In this document: piece by piece, positions 37,262-45,514 of the stretch | Layout: the number at the start of each line of letters is the position of its first letter | Position numbering within the stretch: the stretch's first letter is position 1 | Source of the DNA: CAZNPH01 sp964574985 | GTDB taxonomy: Bacteria; Bacteroidota; Bacteroidia; Bacteroidales; SM23-62 | DNA: 64,000 nucleotides | Assembly: GCA_964574985.1 (NCBI GenBank) | Contig: CAZNPH010000001.1 | Span: 124,001-188,000 of the forward strand | Direction: 5' to 3' | Translations under genes and position numbers: made by a program | The notes under the pieces: model-generated | Told to the model about the DNA's origin: nothing | Database searches by the model: none | The model's input: only the letters and a program-made list of their open reading frames with translations

Positions 37262-38680
37262 ATGCTTAATTCATCAGGTTTTCGTAAATATGCACATCAA
37301 TTGGCCGACTGGATGGCCGATTATCTTGAATCGGTGGAGAATTATCCGGTAAAATCCATGGTTGCCCCAGGGGATATATCAAAAAGAATTCCGGATGATC
37401 CGCCGGAAAACGGGGAAAAAGCAAAGGAAATCCTCGATGATGTTGAAAAGGTCATACTCCCGGGGATGACCCACTGGCAAAGTCCTCATTTCCATGCCTA
37501 TTTCCCTGCAAACACAAGCTATCCGTCCATACTTGCTGAAATGATCACAGCTGCACTGGGAGCTCAATGTATGATGTGGGATACATCCCCCGCTGCAACA
37601 GAACTGGAAAAGAAAGTTATGAACTGGCTGAAGAAGATGACCGGATTGCCCGAAACATTTGAAGGCGTGATTCAGGATACCGCTTCCACCTCTTCCCTCG
37701 TAGCCATCCTTTCCGCAAGGGAAAAATGTACGGACCATGCGATCAACCGGAAAGGTTTTGCCGGCAAAGAAACATTGAGAATCTACTGCTCTACGGAAAC
37801 CCATTCCTCCATCGAAAAAGATGTCAAAATAGCAGGCATCGGCAGCGAGAACCTGATCCGTTTACCGGCAGATGAAAAAATGAGGCTGGATCCCGGACTG
37901 CTGGAAACGGCCATTGAGAATGATCTGCGGGAAGGAAACAAACCCTTTTGTGTGGTGGCCACCATTGGCACCACCGGCACTCTTTCCGTTGATCCCCTGG
38001 CAGACATCGCCAGAATTTGCAAGAAATATAACTTATGGTTGCACGTAGATGCGGCATATTCCGGCACCGCCCTGATTCTTCCGGAATACCGCTGGATGGC
38101 TAAAGGAGTTGACCATGCGGACAGTTTCGTGTTCAATCCTCATAAGTGGATGTTCACCAATTTTGATTGTTCGGCATATTTTGTTAAGGATCGATCCGCC
38201 CTGATCAGGACTTTCGAGATACTGCCCGAGTATCTGAAAACCGGATCCGGACCCCAGGTCAATAATTACCGGGACTGGGGCATTCAACTCGGGCGAAGGT
38301 TCAGGGCACTCAAATTATGGTTCGTGATCCGGGATTACGGGGTAAACGGGATCCGGGAGAAGCTCAGGGAACACATAAAACTGGCGGATTGGCTGGCTGA
38401 AAAAATTGAAAACGATCCCGATTTTTTTCTTTTCAAACCCAGACACCTGAATATGGTCTGCTTCAGATATGAACCGGCTGAACTGACCCAACCGGAAGAA
38501 ATAAACAAAAAGAACCGGCTGCTTTTGCAACGGCTAAATGCATCCGGCAAATTGTATCTTTCACACACCAAAGTGAAAGACAGGTATATGCTTCGTTTGG
38601 TAACCGGACAAACCCGGGTGGAGATGGAGCATGTAGAAGGTGCCTGGAACATGATCCGGAATGCTGCTTCGCAATTGTGA
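37262..38680 (+). CDS. PLP-dependent aromatic-L-amino-acid decarboxylase family
   Basis: This cytoplasmic group II decarboxylase converts an aromatic amino acid (tryptophan, tyrosine or DOPA in known members) to its amine and CO2. The PLP Lys is in FNPHKWM (Lys295). Other hallmarks are PHFHAYFPANTSYPS near 75, WDTSPAATELE near 105, ATIGTTGTLSVDPL near 240 and WLHVDAAYSGTALI near 260. The length of 472 aa is standard. It has its own promoter and lies alone between a tRNA gene and a convergent TPR gene, so there is no pathway context. Confidence 0.92.
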   Translation: MLNSSGFRKYAHQLADWMADYLESVENYPVKSMVAPGDISKRIPDDPPENGEKAKEILDDVEKVILPGMTHWQSPHFHAYFPANTSYPSILAEMITAALGAQCMMWDTSPAATELEKKVMNWLKKMTGLPETFEGVIQDTASTSSLVAILSAREKCTDHAINRKGFAGKETLRIYCSTETHSSIEKDVKIAGIGSENLIRLPADEKMRLDPGLLETAIENDLREGNKPFCVVATIGTTGTLSVDPLADIARICKKYNLWLHVDAAYSGTALILPEYRWMAKGVDHADSFVFNPHKWMFTNFDCSAYFVKDRSALIRTFEILPEYLKTGSGPQVNNYRDWGIQLGRRFRALKLWFVIRDYGVNGIREKLREHIKLADWLAEKIENDPDFFLFKPRHLNMVCFRYEPAELTQPEEINKKNRLLLQRLNASGKLYLSHTKVKDRYMLRLVTGQTRVEMEHVEGAWNMIRNAASQL

Positions 38681-38689
38681 CGGCATATT

Positions 38690-40924
38690 TTACTTGCCGA
38701 TCATATATCTGAGGTAATCGAGCATAATGGGAACCTCGTCCGGATCAATGCCATGTTGCTCCATGATCTTCCGGTCTTCCTCAAAGCTTTCCAGAAAATT
38801 ATCCAGGGTCATGTTACTGTTTTGTATTCCTTTGGCATATAATTCTATGGCCGGTTTCCGCTCTCCGAGGCACCACTTCACATGCCCGTAATTGATGTGA
38901 TCGTAAAAACCGGGTTCTTTTTCAAAGATCCTGCGGTAGTATTTTTCCGAATCTTTCATATTCCCCTCAACGAAATAACACCATGCAATGGGCCTGAGAA
39001 CCTTGGTATTCTTGGGATCCATATATTCAACCTTGAAATAATGCTCAAGGGCAGTTTGATAATCCTCCATGCTGAGATAACAATAACCGATCATTGCCTG
39101 GGTATGCAGATTGTCCGGATCGGTTTTCTCTGCTTCCTGATAATATTCCAGGGCTTTCTCCGGGTTATTCATCTTCCGGTGACAATAGGCGATTTTTTTC
39201 AGAATCCATGGCCTGTTTTTATCATAAAGTTCGGCTTTAAGATAATAATCCAGGGCTTTTTGATAATTCCCCAGTTTCTGATAGGAAAATGCGATCTTTT
39301 CGGTTGTCTCAAAACTTTTTTCTTCTGTTTTTTCCAAATGCCGGTATATCCGTATGGCTTCGGCAAAATTGTTCTTTTCAAAAAAATACTCGGCAATGTT
39401 CCGGAGAATGACCGGATCATTGATCAGTGTCCTGAAGAAAAAGGTATTGTATATGTCCAGATCCTCAGAGAAAATATCCTGGAATTCATTCCTGTGCGGA
39501 TACAGTTTGAGGAAACGGTACAGATCCTGTATATACTGTGTGTAAATAATGCGGGAGCGCTTAAAACTGTCAAGCAGTCCGTCCTGCCCTGCCATTTCAT
39601 TCATGGCCTCGAGCTCCGAATTGAACAATTCGAGCATTACTTTCTTTTGCGAACCGGGCATGAACTTTATGTTCATGACAAATGAGTATTTGTCTGAATT
39701 ACACAGGAACGGGGAAACCTGAAGCCCCTCTGCCAGGACAGACCGGTCAAAGGAAACATCTTCAGTTTTCAGGGCTTCATCAATTTGCTCATTATCAGTG
39801 TAAAATGGAAGGAACCAGTGGTTCATCTTGCGGAAAAAATCAAAATGTTTCAGATTGGCAAAAGCAGTCATGAACACATCGGCACCTTCCAGCTGAAGCT
39901 TTGAAAATTCTTCAACCTTGCTGTACAGATCTTCCGAATCTTCAAAAATATTTTTCCAGTCAGGATTTTTTTCTTCGCTTATCTCTTCAGGGACCAGGTT
40001 TTTCAGGTCCAGTTTTTCTTCCAGCTTGGGACCCAGCCTGGCCATTTCGGGTATAATTTCTTCCCGCAGTTTGCGGGAGATTTTTTCTGTTTCCCTTGAA
40101 CGGATCAATTGAAGCAAAATGGCTTCAATATGCCGCTGGATCTTTTTATGGTCTTTCAGCAATTTGACCCGGTTGGCGATCTCCGGATACATGGCCAGCC
40201 TGTTGTCATACCGGTAAAGCCCGATGATGAGTCCCGTTAATGCACGTTCGGAGACACGTGATTCACTTTGCTCAAAAATATCAAACAAACGGTGAAACTT
40301 GTCCTCATCAAAGTACCTGAGCAGACTGAGGGTCAGGGCACTTACAAACAGACATTTTTCTTGCCAGGCAAAAGCATTTGAATTCAATCCCTGGACAACA
40401 ATTTGGTTTTCAACAAAACCGTACGTATCGGATAACCATATGAAATCAAACAGTCTGTCAACCATTTCCCTGTGCGTGACCGCTTTGCCGGATCCTGGTT
40501 CCGGATGCTGATAATCATCTTCCAGCATATGCATTAGTTCCTGACCGAAAAAAAGATCTTCCGGTTTTTCAGGAGGGTCATTCCCTGTCAGTTTCTGCTC
40601 TTTTCTCAGGGAAGCTTTAAAGGCAAAGGTTTTCCATCCGGACACTGCTTGCAGAAGTTCTTCCTTTAACTGATCTGCCAGCTCCAGTATGGATGTCCGC
40701 AAATGATTGTATATTTTCTCCCTTTCGGGATCACGGGCACCCTCGATGGTATATTTGAGCATATTTTCATAGGTGTCGTGAAAATACTCATACTTCTCAC
40801 GATATTGGGGATTCCTGGCCTCCGTGATCAATTCATTGAGTATTTCCAGGGCACTTTTGATCTCTTTTCGTGCAACCAGTTTCCCGATTGTTCTATGTTT
40901 TTCCTGTATGTCTTTGATCTGCAT
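38690..40924 (-). CDS. Large TPR-repeat protein, cytoplasmic
   Basis: The 744 aa protein has no signal peptide. The C-terminal third (about residues 455-690) holds at least six tetratricopeptide repeats with the usual Ala/Gly/Tyr/Pro spacing (EAIRIYRHLEK, KALDYYLKAELYDKNRP, KALEYYQEAEKTDPDN, TALEHYFKVEYMDPKN). The N-terminal part is helical and rich in Glu and Lys, with no domain I recognise. TPRs normally mediate protein contacts. Unusually for this organism a good Shine-Dalgarno site precedes the ATG, and an inverted repeat lies just upstream. Confidence 0.82.
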   Translation of the reverse strand: MQIKDIQEKHRTIGKLVARKEIKSALEILNELITEARNPQYREKYEYFHDTYENMLKYTIEGARDPEREKIYNHLRTSILELADQLKEELLQAVSGWKTFAFKASLRKEQKLTGNDPPEKPEDLFFGQELMHMLEDDYQHPEPGSGKAVTHREMVDRLFDFIWLSDTYGFVENQIVVQGLNSNAFAWQEKCLFVSALTLSLLRYFDEDKFHRLFDIFEQSESRVSERALTGLIIGLYRYDNRLAMYPEIANRVKLLKDHKKIQRHIEAILLQLIRSRETEKISRKLREEIIPEMARLGPKLEEKLDLKNLVPEEISEEKNPDWKNIFEDSEDLYSKVEEFSKLQLEGADVFMTAFANLKHFDFFRKMNHWFLPFYTDNEQIDEALKTEDVSFDRSVLAEGLQVSPFLCNSDKYSFVMNIKFMPGSQKKVMLELFNSELEAMNEMAGQDGLLDSFKRSRIIYTQYIQDLYRFLKLYPHRNEFQDIFSEDLDIYNTFFFRTLINDPVILRNIAEYFFEKNNFAEAIRIYRHLEKTEEKSFETTEKIAFSYQKLGNYQKALDYYLKAELYDKNRPWILKKIAYCHRKMNNPEKALEYYQEAEKTDPDNLHTQAMIGYCYLSMEDYQTALEHYFKVEYMDPKNTKVLRPIAWCYFVEGNMKDSEKYYRRIFEKEPGFYDHINYGHVKWCLGERKPAIELYAKGIQNSNMTLDNFLESFEEDRKIMEQHGIDPDEVPIMLDYLRYMIGK

Positions 40925-40930
40925 ATAATT

Positions 40931-40936
40931 CTCCTT
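40931..40936 (-). promoter_or_regulatory. Shine-Dalgarno site AAGGAG
   Basis: On the minus strand AAGGAG lies 6 bases before the ATG at 40924. Such strong sites are rare elsewhere in the window. Confidence 0.55.
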
Positions 40937-40958
40937 ATGGTAAAGTTAACTTACCATA
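40936..40958. promoter_or_regulatory. Operator-like inverted repeat
   Basis: TATGGTAA (40936-40943) and TTACCATA (40951-40958) are perfect 8-bp arms around a 7-base centre. The site sits directly before the ribosome-binding site of the TPR gene, where a repressor or an mRNA hairpin could control it. Confidence 0.5.
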
Positions 40959-41030
40959 CCTTTCAGGTCAAATATTGTTCCAGTAATTCAACCGGGACTT
41001 TTTGGCAGGAAAATCAAACAGTATTTATAA

Positions 41031-42503
41031 CTAGATTACAACCGGTTCGATTCCATACAACTGGGAGAAATTTTTCAGGTCGCGTTTGTGGTTCCCGTAG
41101 AAAATGATCTGATGGAAACCCGGGTAATCAAGCATTTCATCCACACCATCCAGCTTGACCATGGGGGCCACCACACACCCGCCGGAAGGCGGAACGGATT
41201 TGTTGTCCACCACCCTGCCCGAGGAAATATACATCAGCGGATTGTCATTCTCCCGGGGATCCCTGACTACATTCGATCCTTTCCTCAGCACAAAATCCGC
41301 TACGGTAATCTCCTGTCCGACCTTCCATTGTGGCCTTATGGTTGCATCCCGCTTTCCGTGATGATGCACAATATCATAAGGTTCCTCAACCGTACCGAAG
41401 CCATTCAGGCATGCGGGGCAACTGCAATGGGACCCGATCAGACACGACAAAGAGGTTTCTGCGACAGGATCCTGCTGAAAACCCGGTTTGTCAAAAAGGT
41501 ACTGGACCAGGGCATGGGTCACACATGCTCCCAGATCGGCTTCACAGGCAGCCGGCACACCATGGTCGTTCATGCGCGACCAGGCGATGCAGGGAAGACT
41601 GATCTCCCTGGGCCCAAGGGCACCAAGACAATCCATACTGATCCCGTCACAGGCTTCACGCTGCAGAAGATTCAGGGCAACAAAATAGCTCTTGATCCCG
41701 TTGATCACATCCTGTTTGGTGGGCCCGTCCACTTCACGGGCCAAAGTGATCAGTTCCCCGGCCAGGGCCCGGGTCTTCCGGTCAACCTCCAGTGATTCAT
41801 ATTCTTCGACAAAATCCGTTTCCGGAATATACCTCAATGCGGTGCCTACCGTATTGATGGCTGCTTCTTTGCGCTCATCGCCGGAAATGATGAGAAACCG
41901 GGTTTGCCGTAATTTGGCACCTGCATGGATCATTTTCATGCCCATGGCCACCTCTGAAAAATCATCGGTCGAATGAACCACCACCCCTTTTTGGTCGGTA
42001 AGGCGTGCCGTATTGGTGGTAAATGAAGAACCCAGGGGTGAAAAGATCAGGGTCGGGATGCCGCTTTCTGCCGCTTTGTATGCAGAAGGCCATGAATGCA
42101 TTTGCCGGTCAAGCAAAACCACCAGCAATCCATCGGTATTCCCTGATTTTTCTTCCTCTATCCAGGATTCTGCCTCCTCAAGCGAATAAATGGGTTTGTC
42201 GCGCATGTTCATATCCATGGCCAGTTCACCGGCTGTTCCGCGGATCATCCGGGCATACATCTGCAATGCAGATTCACCGTCATAAATCTGTCCCGGCCAG
42301 CGCATCCCGTATTGTTCCTCTCTTCTGACAAAAGCAACCGACAGCGATGGCCGGTAAGCGTACGCGGGACCATACTGCCTGATTTTGGAAAATTCATCTT
42401 TCATCAATTGGTCCATCAACCATGGCACGGCCATGGCCCCGAGCATCAGATGACCTGAGCGGTTTATGAATCCGCGGCGGGAAAGAAAGTTCTTACTGTT
42501 CAT
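41031..42503 (-). CDS. Exported L-fucose/arabinose isomerase-like protein
   Basis: The 490 aa product begins with a twin-arginine-like leader (SRRGFINRSGHLMLGAM). The body recalls L-fucose isomerase-fold proteins: a stretch EAESWIEEEKSGNTDGLLVVLLD near 110, a Glu/Asp-rich middle, and a C-terminus ending FHQIIFYGNHKRDLKNFSQLYGIE. A Cys cluster (SCLIGSHCSCPACLNG, near residues 345-360) is not typical of FucI and may bind a metal. An isomerase in the periplasm would be odd, so the true activity is open. It is monocistronic, flanked by the TPR gene and the divergent amtB promoter. Confidence 0.6.
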   Translation of the reverse strand: MNSKNFLSRRGFINRSGHLMLGAMAVPWLMDQLMKDEFSKIRQYGPAYAYRPSLSVAFVRREEQYGMRWPGQIYDGESALQMYARMIRGTAGELAMDMNMRDKPIYSLEEAESWIEEEKSGNTDGLLVVLLDRQMHSWPSAYKAAESGIPTLIFSPLGSSFTTNTARLTDQKGVVVHSTDDFSEVAMGMKMIHAGAKLRQTRFLIISGDERKEAAINTVGTALRYIPETDFVEEYESLEVDRKTRALAGELITLAREVDGPTKQDVINGIKSYFVALNLLQREACDGISMDCLGALGPREISLPCIAWSRMNDHGVPAACEADLGACVTHALVQYLFDKPGFQQDPVAETSLSCLIGSHCSCPACLNGFGTVEEPYDIVHHHGKRDATIRPQWKVGQEITVADFVLRKGSNVVRDPRENDNPLMYISSGRVVDNKSVPPSGGCVVAPMVKLDGVDEMLDYPGFHQIIFYGNHKRDLKNFSQLYGIEPVVI

Positions 42504-42648
42504 TGGTTCTTGATTTTGTGTTCCCTGAATATATGCTTTAAACCATAAAAATAATTAATAATTCCAAACCAGATATCATTGAGAGTCCGGAACCAGACCT
42601 TTAAATATTTGAATAGTTACTTTTTTTCTTCTTAAATACTTTTTAAAG

Positions 42649-42692
42649 GGGGGGTATATAATTTTTTTATACTTTTTTGTTTTTTACCCCCC
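42649..42692. promoter_or_regulatory. G-run/C-run inverted repeat upstream of amtB
   Basis: GGGGGGTA (42649-42656) and TACCCCCC (42685-42692) are perfect 8-bp arms around a 28-base A/T-only stretch broken by single C and G residues. The right arm lies between the -33 and -7 boxes of the amtB promoter, so protein binding or hairpin extrusion would affect transcription. Confidence 0.6.
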
Positions 42693-42707
42693 TATTTTTT
42701 ATATTTG
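42676..42707 (+). promoter_or_regulatory. Bacteroidota promoter of amtB, TTTG-20-TATATTTG
   Basis: TTTG at 42676-42679 and TATATTTG at 42700-42707 are 20 bp apart. The amtB ATG follows 37 bp later. Confidence 0.7.
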
Positions 42708-42744
42708 CTTCCAAAATATATTATTCATTCCAAAATTCGTTACA

Positions 42745-44070
42745 ATGAAAAGGTTTTTATGTGTTTCTTTATTCCTGTTGATGCTTTCCGGTACCCGGGT
42801 TGCATTCGCATCGGCAGGCAACGAAATTGACTCGGGTGCCACGGCATGGATGCTCACATCCACCGCTCTGGTTCTTTTGATGGTACCCGGACTGGCCATG
42901 TTTTACGGCGGGCTTGTCAGGCAGAAAAGTGTGCTGGGCACCATCATGCATTCCTTCGCCGCCATGGGGATCATGGCCGTGTTATGGATTGTGGTTGGCT
43001 ACAGCATGTCTTTCGGCAGCAATGTACTGGGAGGCTGGTTCGGCTGGAATCCGGGATACATTTTCCTTGCGGGGATTGATGAAACCATCATGGAAGCCGG
43101 GATCCCGGAATATGTTTTTTCCATGTTCCAGGGGAAATTTGCCATCATCACCCCGGCTCTGATCGCCGGAGCATTTGCCGAGCGTATCAGGTTCAAGGCA
43201 TATGCTTTTTTCATTGCCCTCTGGGGAATACTGGTCTATAACCCTCTTTGTCACTGGGTATGGGCTGAAGACGGGTTCCTGTTCAATATGGGTGCAGCCG
43301 GTGCAATTGATTTTGCGGGAGGAACGGTTGTGCATATTTCTGCGGGAGTAAGCGGACTGGTGGCAGCGTTGTTTCTGGGAGCGAGAAGGGGTTATCCTGC
43401 CACCTCCATCCGTCCCAACAATCTGGTCATTACCATGCTGGGGGCCGGTCTCCTGTGGGTGGGATGGTTCGGTTTCAATGCAGGGAGCAGTGTGACAAGC
43501 GGACTCAGTACTGCACAGGCACTGACCGCCACACAAACTGCCGCTGCATCCGGTGCCCTCACCTGGATGATTGTGGAAGGGATCCATCAGGGAAAAGCCA
43601 GTGCTTTAGGTTTTGCCAGTGGAATCCTGGCCGGACTGGTAGCAGTGACACCTGCTGCAGGTGTGGTCCAGCCCGCCGGAGCACTTGCCATTGGAATCAT
43701 CGCATCCATGATCTGTTATCTGGCCATTATCATGAAAAACAAACTCGGATACGACGACAGTCTGGATGCTTTCGGGATCCATGGGATCGGTGGCATTGTC
43801 GGAGCCATTTCACTCACTTTCTTCATACGTAAAAGCTGGATGGCAGCTGCTGCTGAATCCGCTGGTGGAAACTGGACGATATGGCAGCAATTGGGTGTTC
43901 AGTCTTTCGCCGTTCTGGTGGCCATTGTCTATGCGGCCATTGTCACCCTGATCATCCTTTTCATTCTGAATAAGATCATGCCCATACGGTCCGACAACGG
44001 CGACGAAATGAAAGGGCTCGACAGTGCCTACCACGGAGAAAGCGGCTATGGCATGCTGAATCCCAATTAG
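42745..44070 (+). CDS. amtB: Ammonium transporter AmtB
   Basis: AmtB is the trimeric inner-membrane ammonium channel. The protein has a cleaved-type signal (residues 1-22, ending AFASA) followed by eleven membrane helices beginning TAWMLTSTALVLLMVPGLAMFYGG. The pore His pair is visible in GGTVVHISAG near residue 198 and DAFGIHGIGG near residue 340. Length 441 aa is typical for Bacteroidota. It is followed by the P-II gene after 57 bp, the standard amtB-glnK pair, and is preceded by a strong promoter with an unusual poly-G/poly-C palindrome. Confidence 0.96.
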   Translation: MKRFLCVSLFLLMLSGTRVAFASAGNEIDSGATAWMLTSTALVLLMVPGLAMFYGGLVRQKSVLGTIMHSFAAMGIMAVLWIVVGYSMSFGSNVLGGWFGWNPGYIFLAGIDETIMEAGIPEYVFSMFQGKFAIITPALIAGAFAERIRFKAYAFFIALWGILVYNPLCHWVWAEDGFLFNMGAAGAIDFAGGTVVHISAGVSGLVAALFLGARRGYPATSIRPNNLVITMLGAGLLWVGWFGFNAGSSVTSGLSTAQALTATQTAAASGALTWMIVEGIHQGKASALGFASGILAGLVAVTPAAGVVQPAGALAIGIIASMICYLAIIMKNKLGYDDSLDAFGIHGIGGIVGAISLTFFIRKSWMAAAAESAGGNWTIWQQLGVQSFAVLVAIVYAAIVTLIILFILNKIMPIRSDNGDEMKGLDSAYHGESGYGMLNPN

Positions 44071-44127
44071 TCATTCAGTTCAATACATGACGGATTGTAA
44101 TCTTATATTTAACTAAAATATTCACCC

Positions 44128-44472
44128 ATGAAACTTATTACAGCAATCATAAGGGAAACCCAGCTGGATCAGGTACGCGAAGCGCTGATCAAAGCAGAGA
44201 TCACCAGGATCACAGTAAGTTTTGTATCCGGACACGGACAGCAGGTCAGGGAAGAAATTTACCGGGGTACCCGGGTGATCCCGAACCTGATACCCAAAAT
44301 AAAACTGGAGATCGGTGTCAATGATGAATTTGTTGATATCACGGTCAATACAATCATCAAAGCAGCAAAATCCCCCGGAGGAGGAGATGTTGGTGACGGA
44401 AAGATATTTATCATCCCGCTGGAAGAATGCATCCGGATCCGCACGGAAGAACGGGGAGGAAAAGCCATCTGA
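44128..44472 (+). CDS. glnK: P-II nitrogen regulatory protein (GlnK-type)
   Basis: P-II proteins sense ATP/ADP and 2-oxoglutarate and block AmtB when nitrogen is plentiful. The 114 aa protein has the T-loop Tyr45 in EEIYRGTRV, the PKIKLEIGV strand, and the nucleotide-binding GDGKIFIIPLEE near residue 88 with the RTEERG tail. The usual start segment (MKLITAIIRETQLDQVREAL) is present with Ile in place of the common Lys at residue 8. It is paired with amtB, so control of the channel is its likely job. glnB cannot be excluded as the name. Confidence 0.94.
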   Translation: MKLITAIIRETQLDQVREALIKAEITRITVSFVSGHGQQVREEIYRGTRVIPNLIPKIKLEIGVNDEFVDITVNTIIKAAKSPGGGDVGDGKIFIIPLEECIRIRTEERGGKAI

Positions 44473-44512
44473 TATTCGTATCTTTACCCGGTCATACCCC
44501 GAATGAACCATC

Positions 44513-45508
44513 ATGATGAGTGATTATTTAAACAGAAGAGAATTCCTGGGCACCATCATGGCAGGATTTGCAATGGGCAGCGGGATCATTTCCTGCCAGA
44601 AGAAAAATACAGGGGGCATCCCCACCCGTCCGCTGGGAAAAACGGGTGAGGATCTTTCCATTATTGGTTTGGGAGGCTGGGACATTGCCGATGATCTTTC
44701 CGAAAAAGAATCCATATCCCTCATGCACAAGGCAATTGACGAAGGCATCAATTTCTTTGATAATTGCTGGGAGTACCACAATGGCTATGCCGAAGAGGTA
44801 ATGGGCAAAGCACTGGCAGGAAACAGCCGGAGAGAAAAAGTTTTTCTGATGACCAAAGTATGCGGCCGGAGCCGGGAAACAGCCATGCAACATCTTGAAG
44901 ACAGTTTATCCCGTCTGCGTACCGGCCACATCGATCTCTGGCAGTTCCATGCAATCCGGTGGGAAGATGATCCCGGCCTGATTTTCGATCCCGACAACGG
45001 TGCCATGAAAGCTGCCCTGGAAGCACAAAAGTCAGGAAAAATAAGGTATATAGGCTTCACTGGCCACCAGGATCCCGTATTTCACCTTGCCATGCTGGAA
45101 AAAGAATTCGAGTGGGACTCGGTTCAGATGCCGACCAATGTACTGGACCCGCATTATCACAGCTTTCAGAAAAATGTTTTGCCTGTATGTGTTGAGAGAA
45201 ATATCGGCGTTCTCGGAATGAAAGCCCTGGGAGCACAGAACGGGAGGTTTCCGCGTGAGCTGAATATCTCTGCCGAGCTTTGCAGAAGATATGCCCTTTC
45301 CCTCCCTGTTACTTCTTTGGTCTGCGGGATCAGCTCAAGGGAAAACCTCGAACAGGATCTGGCTATCGGAAGAAACTTCCAGCCCCTCAATGAAGAAGAA
45401 ATAGCAGGCATTCTGGAAAAAACCTTCGTTCCTGCCCAGGAAGGCAGGCTCGAAGTGTTCAAAACCGGTAACTGGGGCTGCGACTGGCATCACAACCATA
45501 CCATGTGA
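44513..45508 (+). CDS. Aldo/keto reductase with TAT-type leader
   Basis: The 331 aa protein is an NADPH-dependent aldo/keto reductase: PTRPLGKTGEDLSIIGLGGW near residue 38, INFFDNCWEYHNGYAEEVMG near 80 with the catalytic Asp and Tyr, the Lys in MTKVCGR near 110 and the His in WQFHAIRW near 142. A twin-arginine-like leader (NRREFLGTIMAG, then SCQKK) suggests export with bound cofactor. Two ATGs lie 3 bp apart; either is possible. It converges with the sulfatase gene 6 bp away and has no obvious partner. Confidence 0.88.
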   Translation: MMSDYLNRREFLGTIMAGFAMGSGIISCQKKNTGGIPTRPLGKTGEDLSIIGLGGWDIADDLSEKESISLMHKAIDEGINFFDNCWEYHNGYAEEVMGKALAGNSRREKVFLMTKVCGRSRETAMQHLEDSLSRLRTGHIDLWQFHAIRWEDDPGLIFDPDNGAMKAALEAQKSGKIRYIGFTGHQDPVFHLAMLEKEFEWDSVQMPTNVLDPHYHSFQKNVLPVCVERNIGVLGMKALGAQNGRFPRELNISAELCRRYALSLPVTSLVCGISSRENLEQDLAIGRNFQPLNEEEIAGILEKTFVPAQEGRLEVFKTGNWGCDWHHNHTM

Positions 45509-45514
45509 TTCCTT

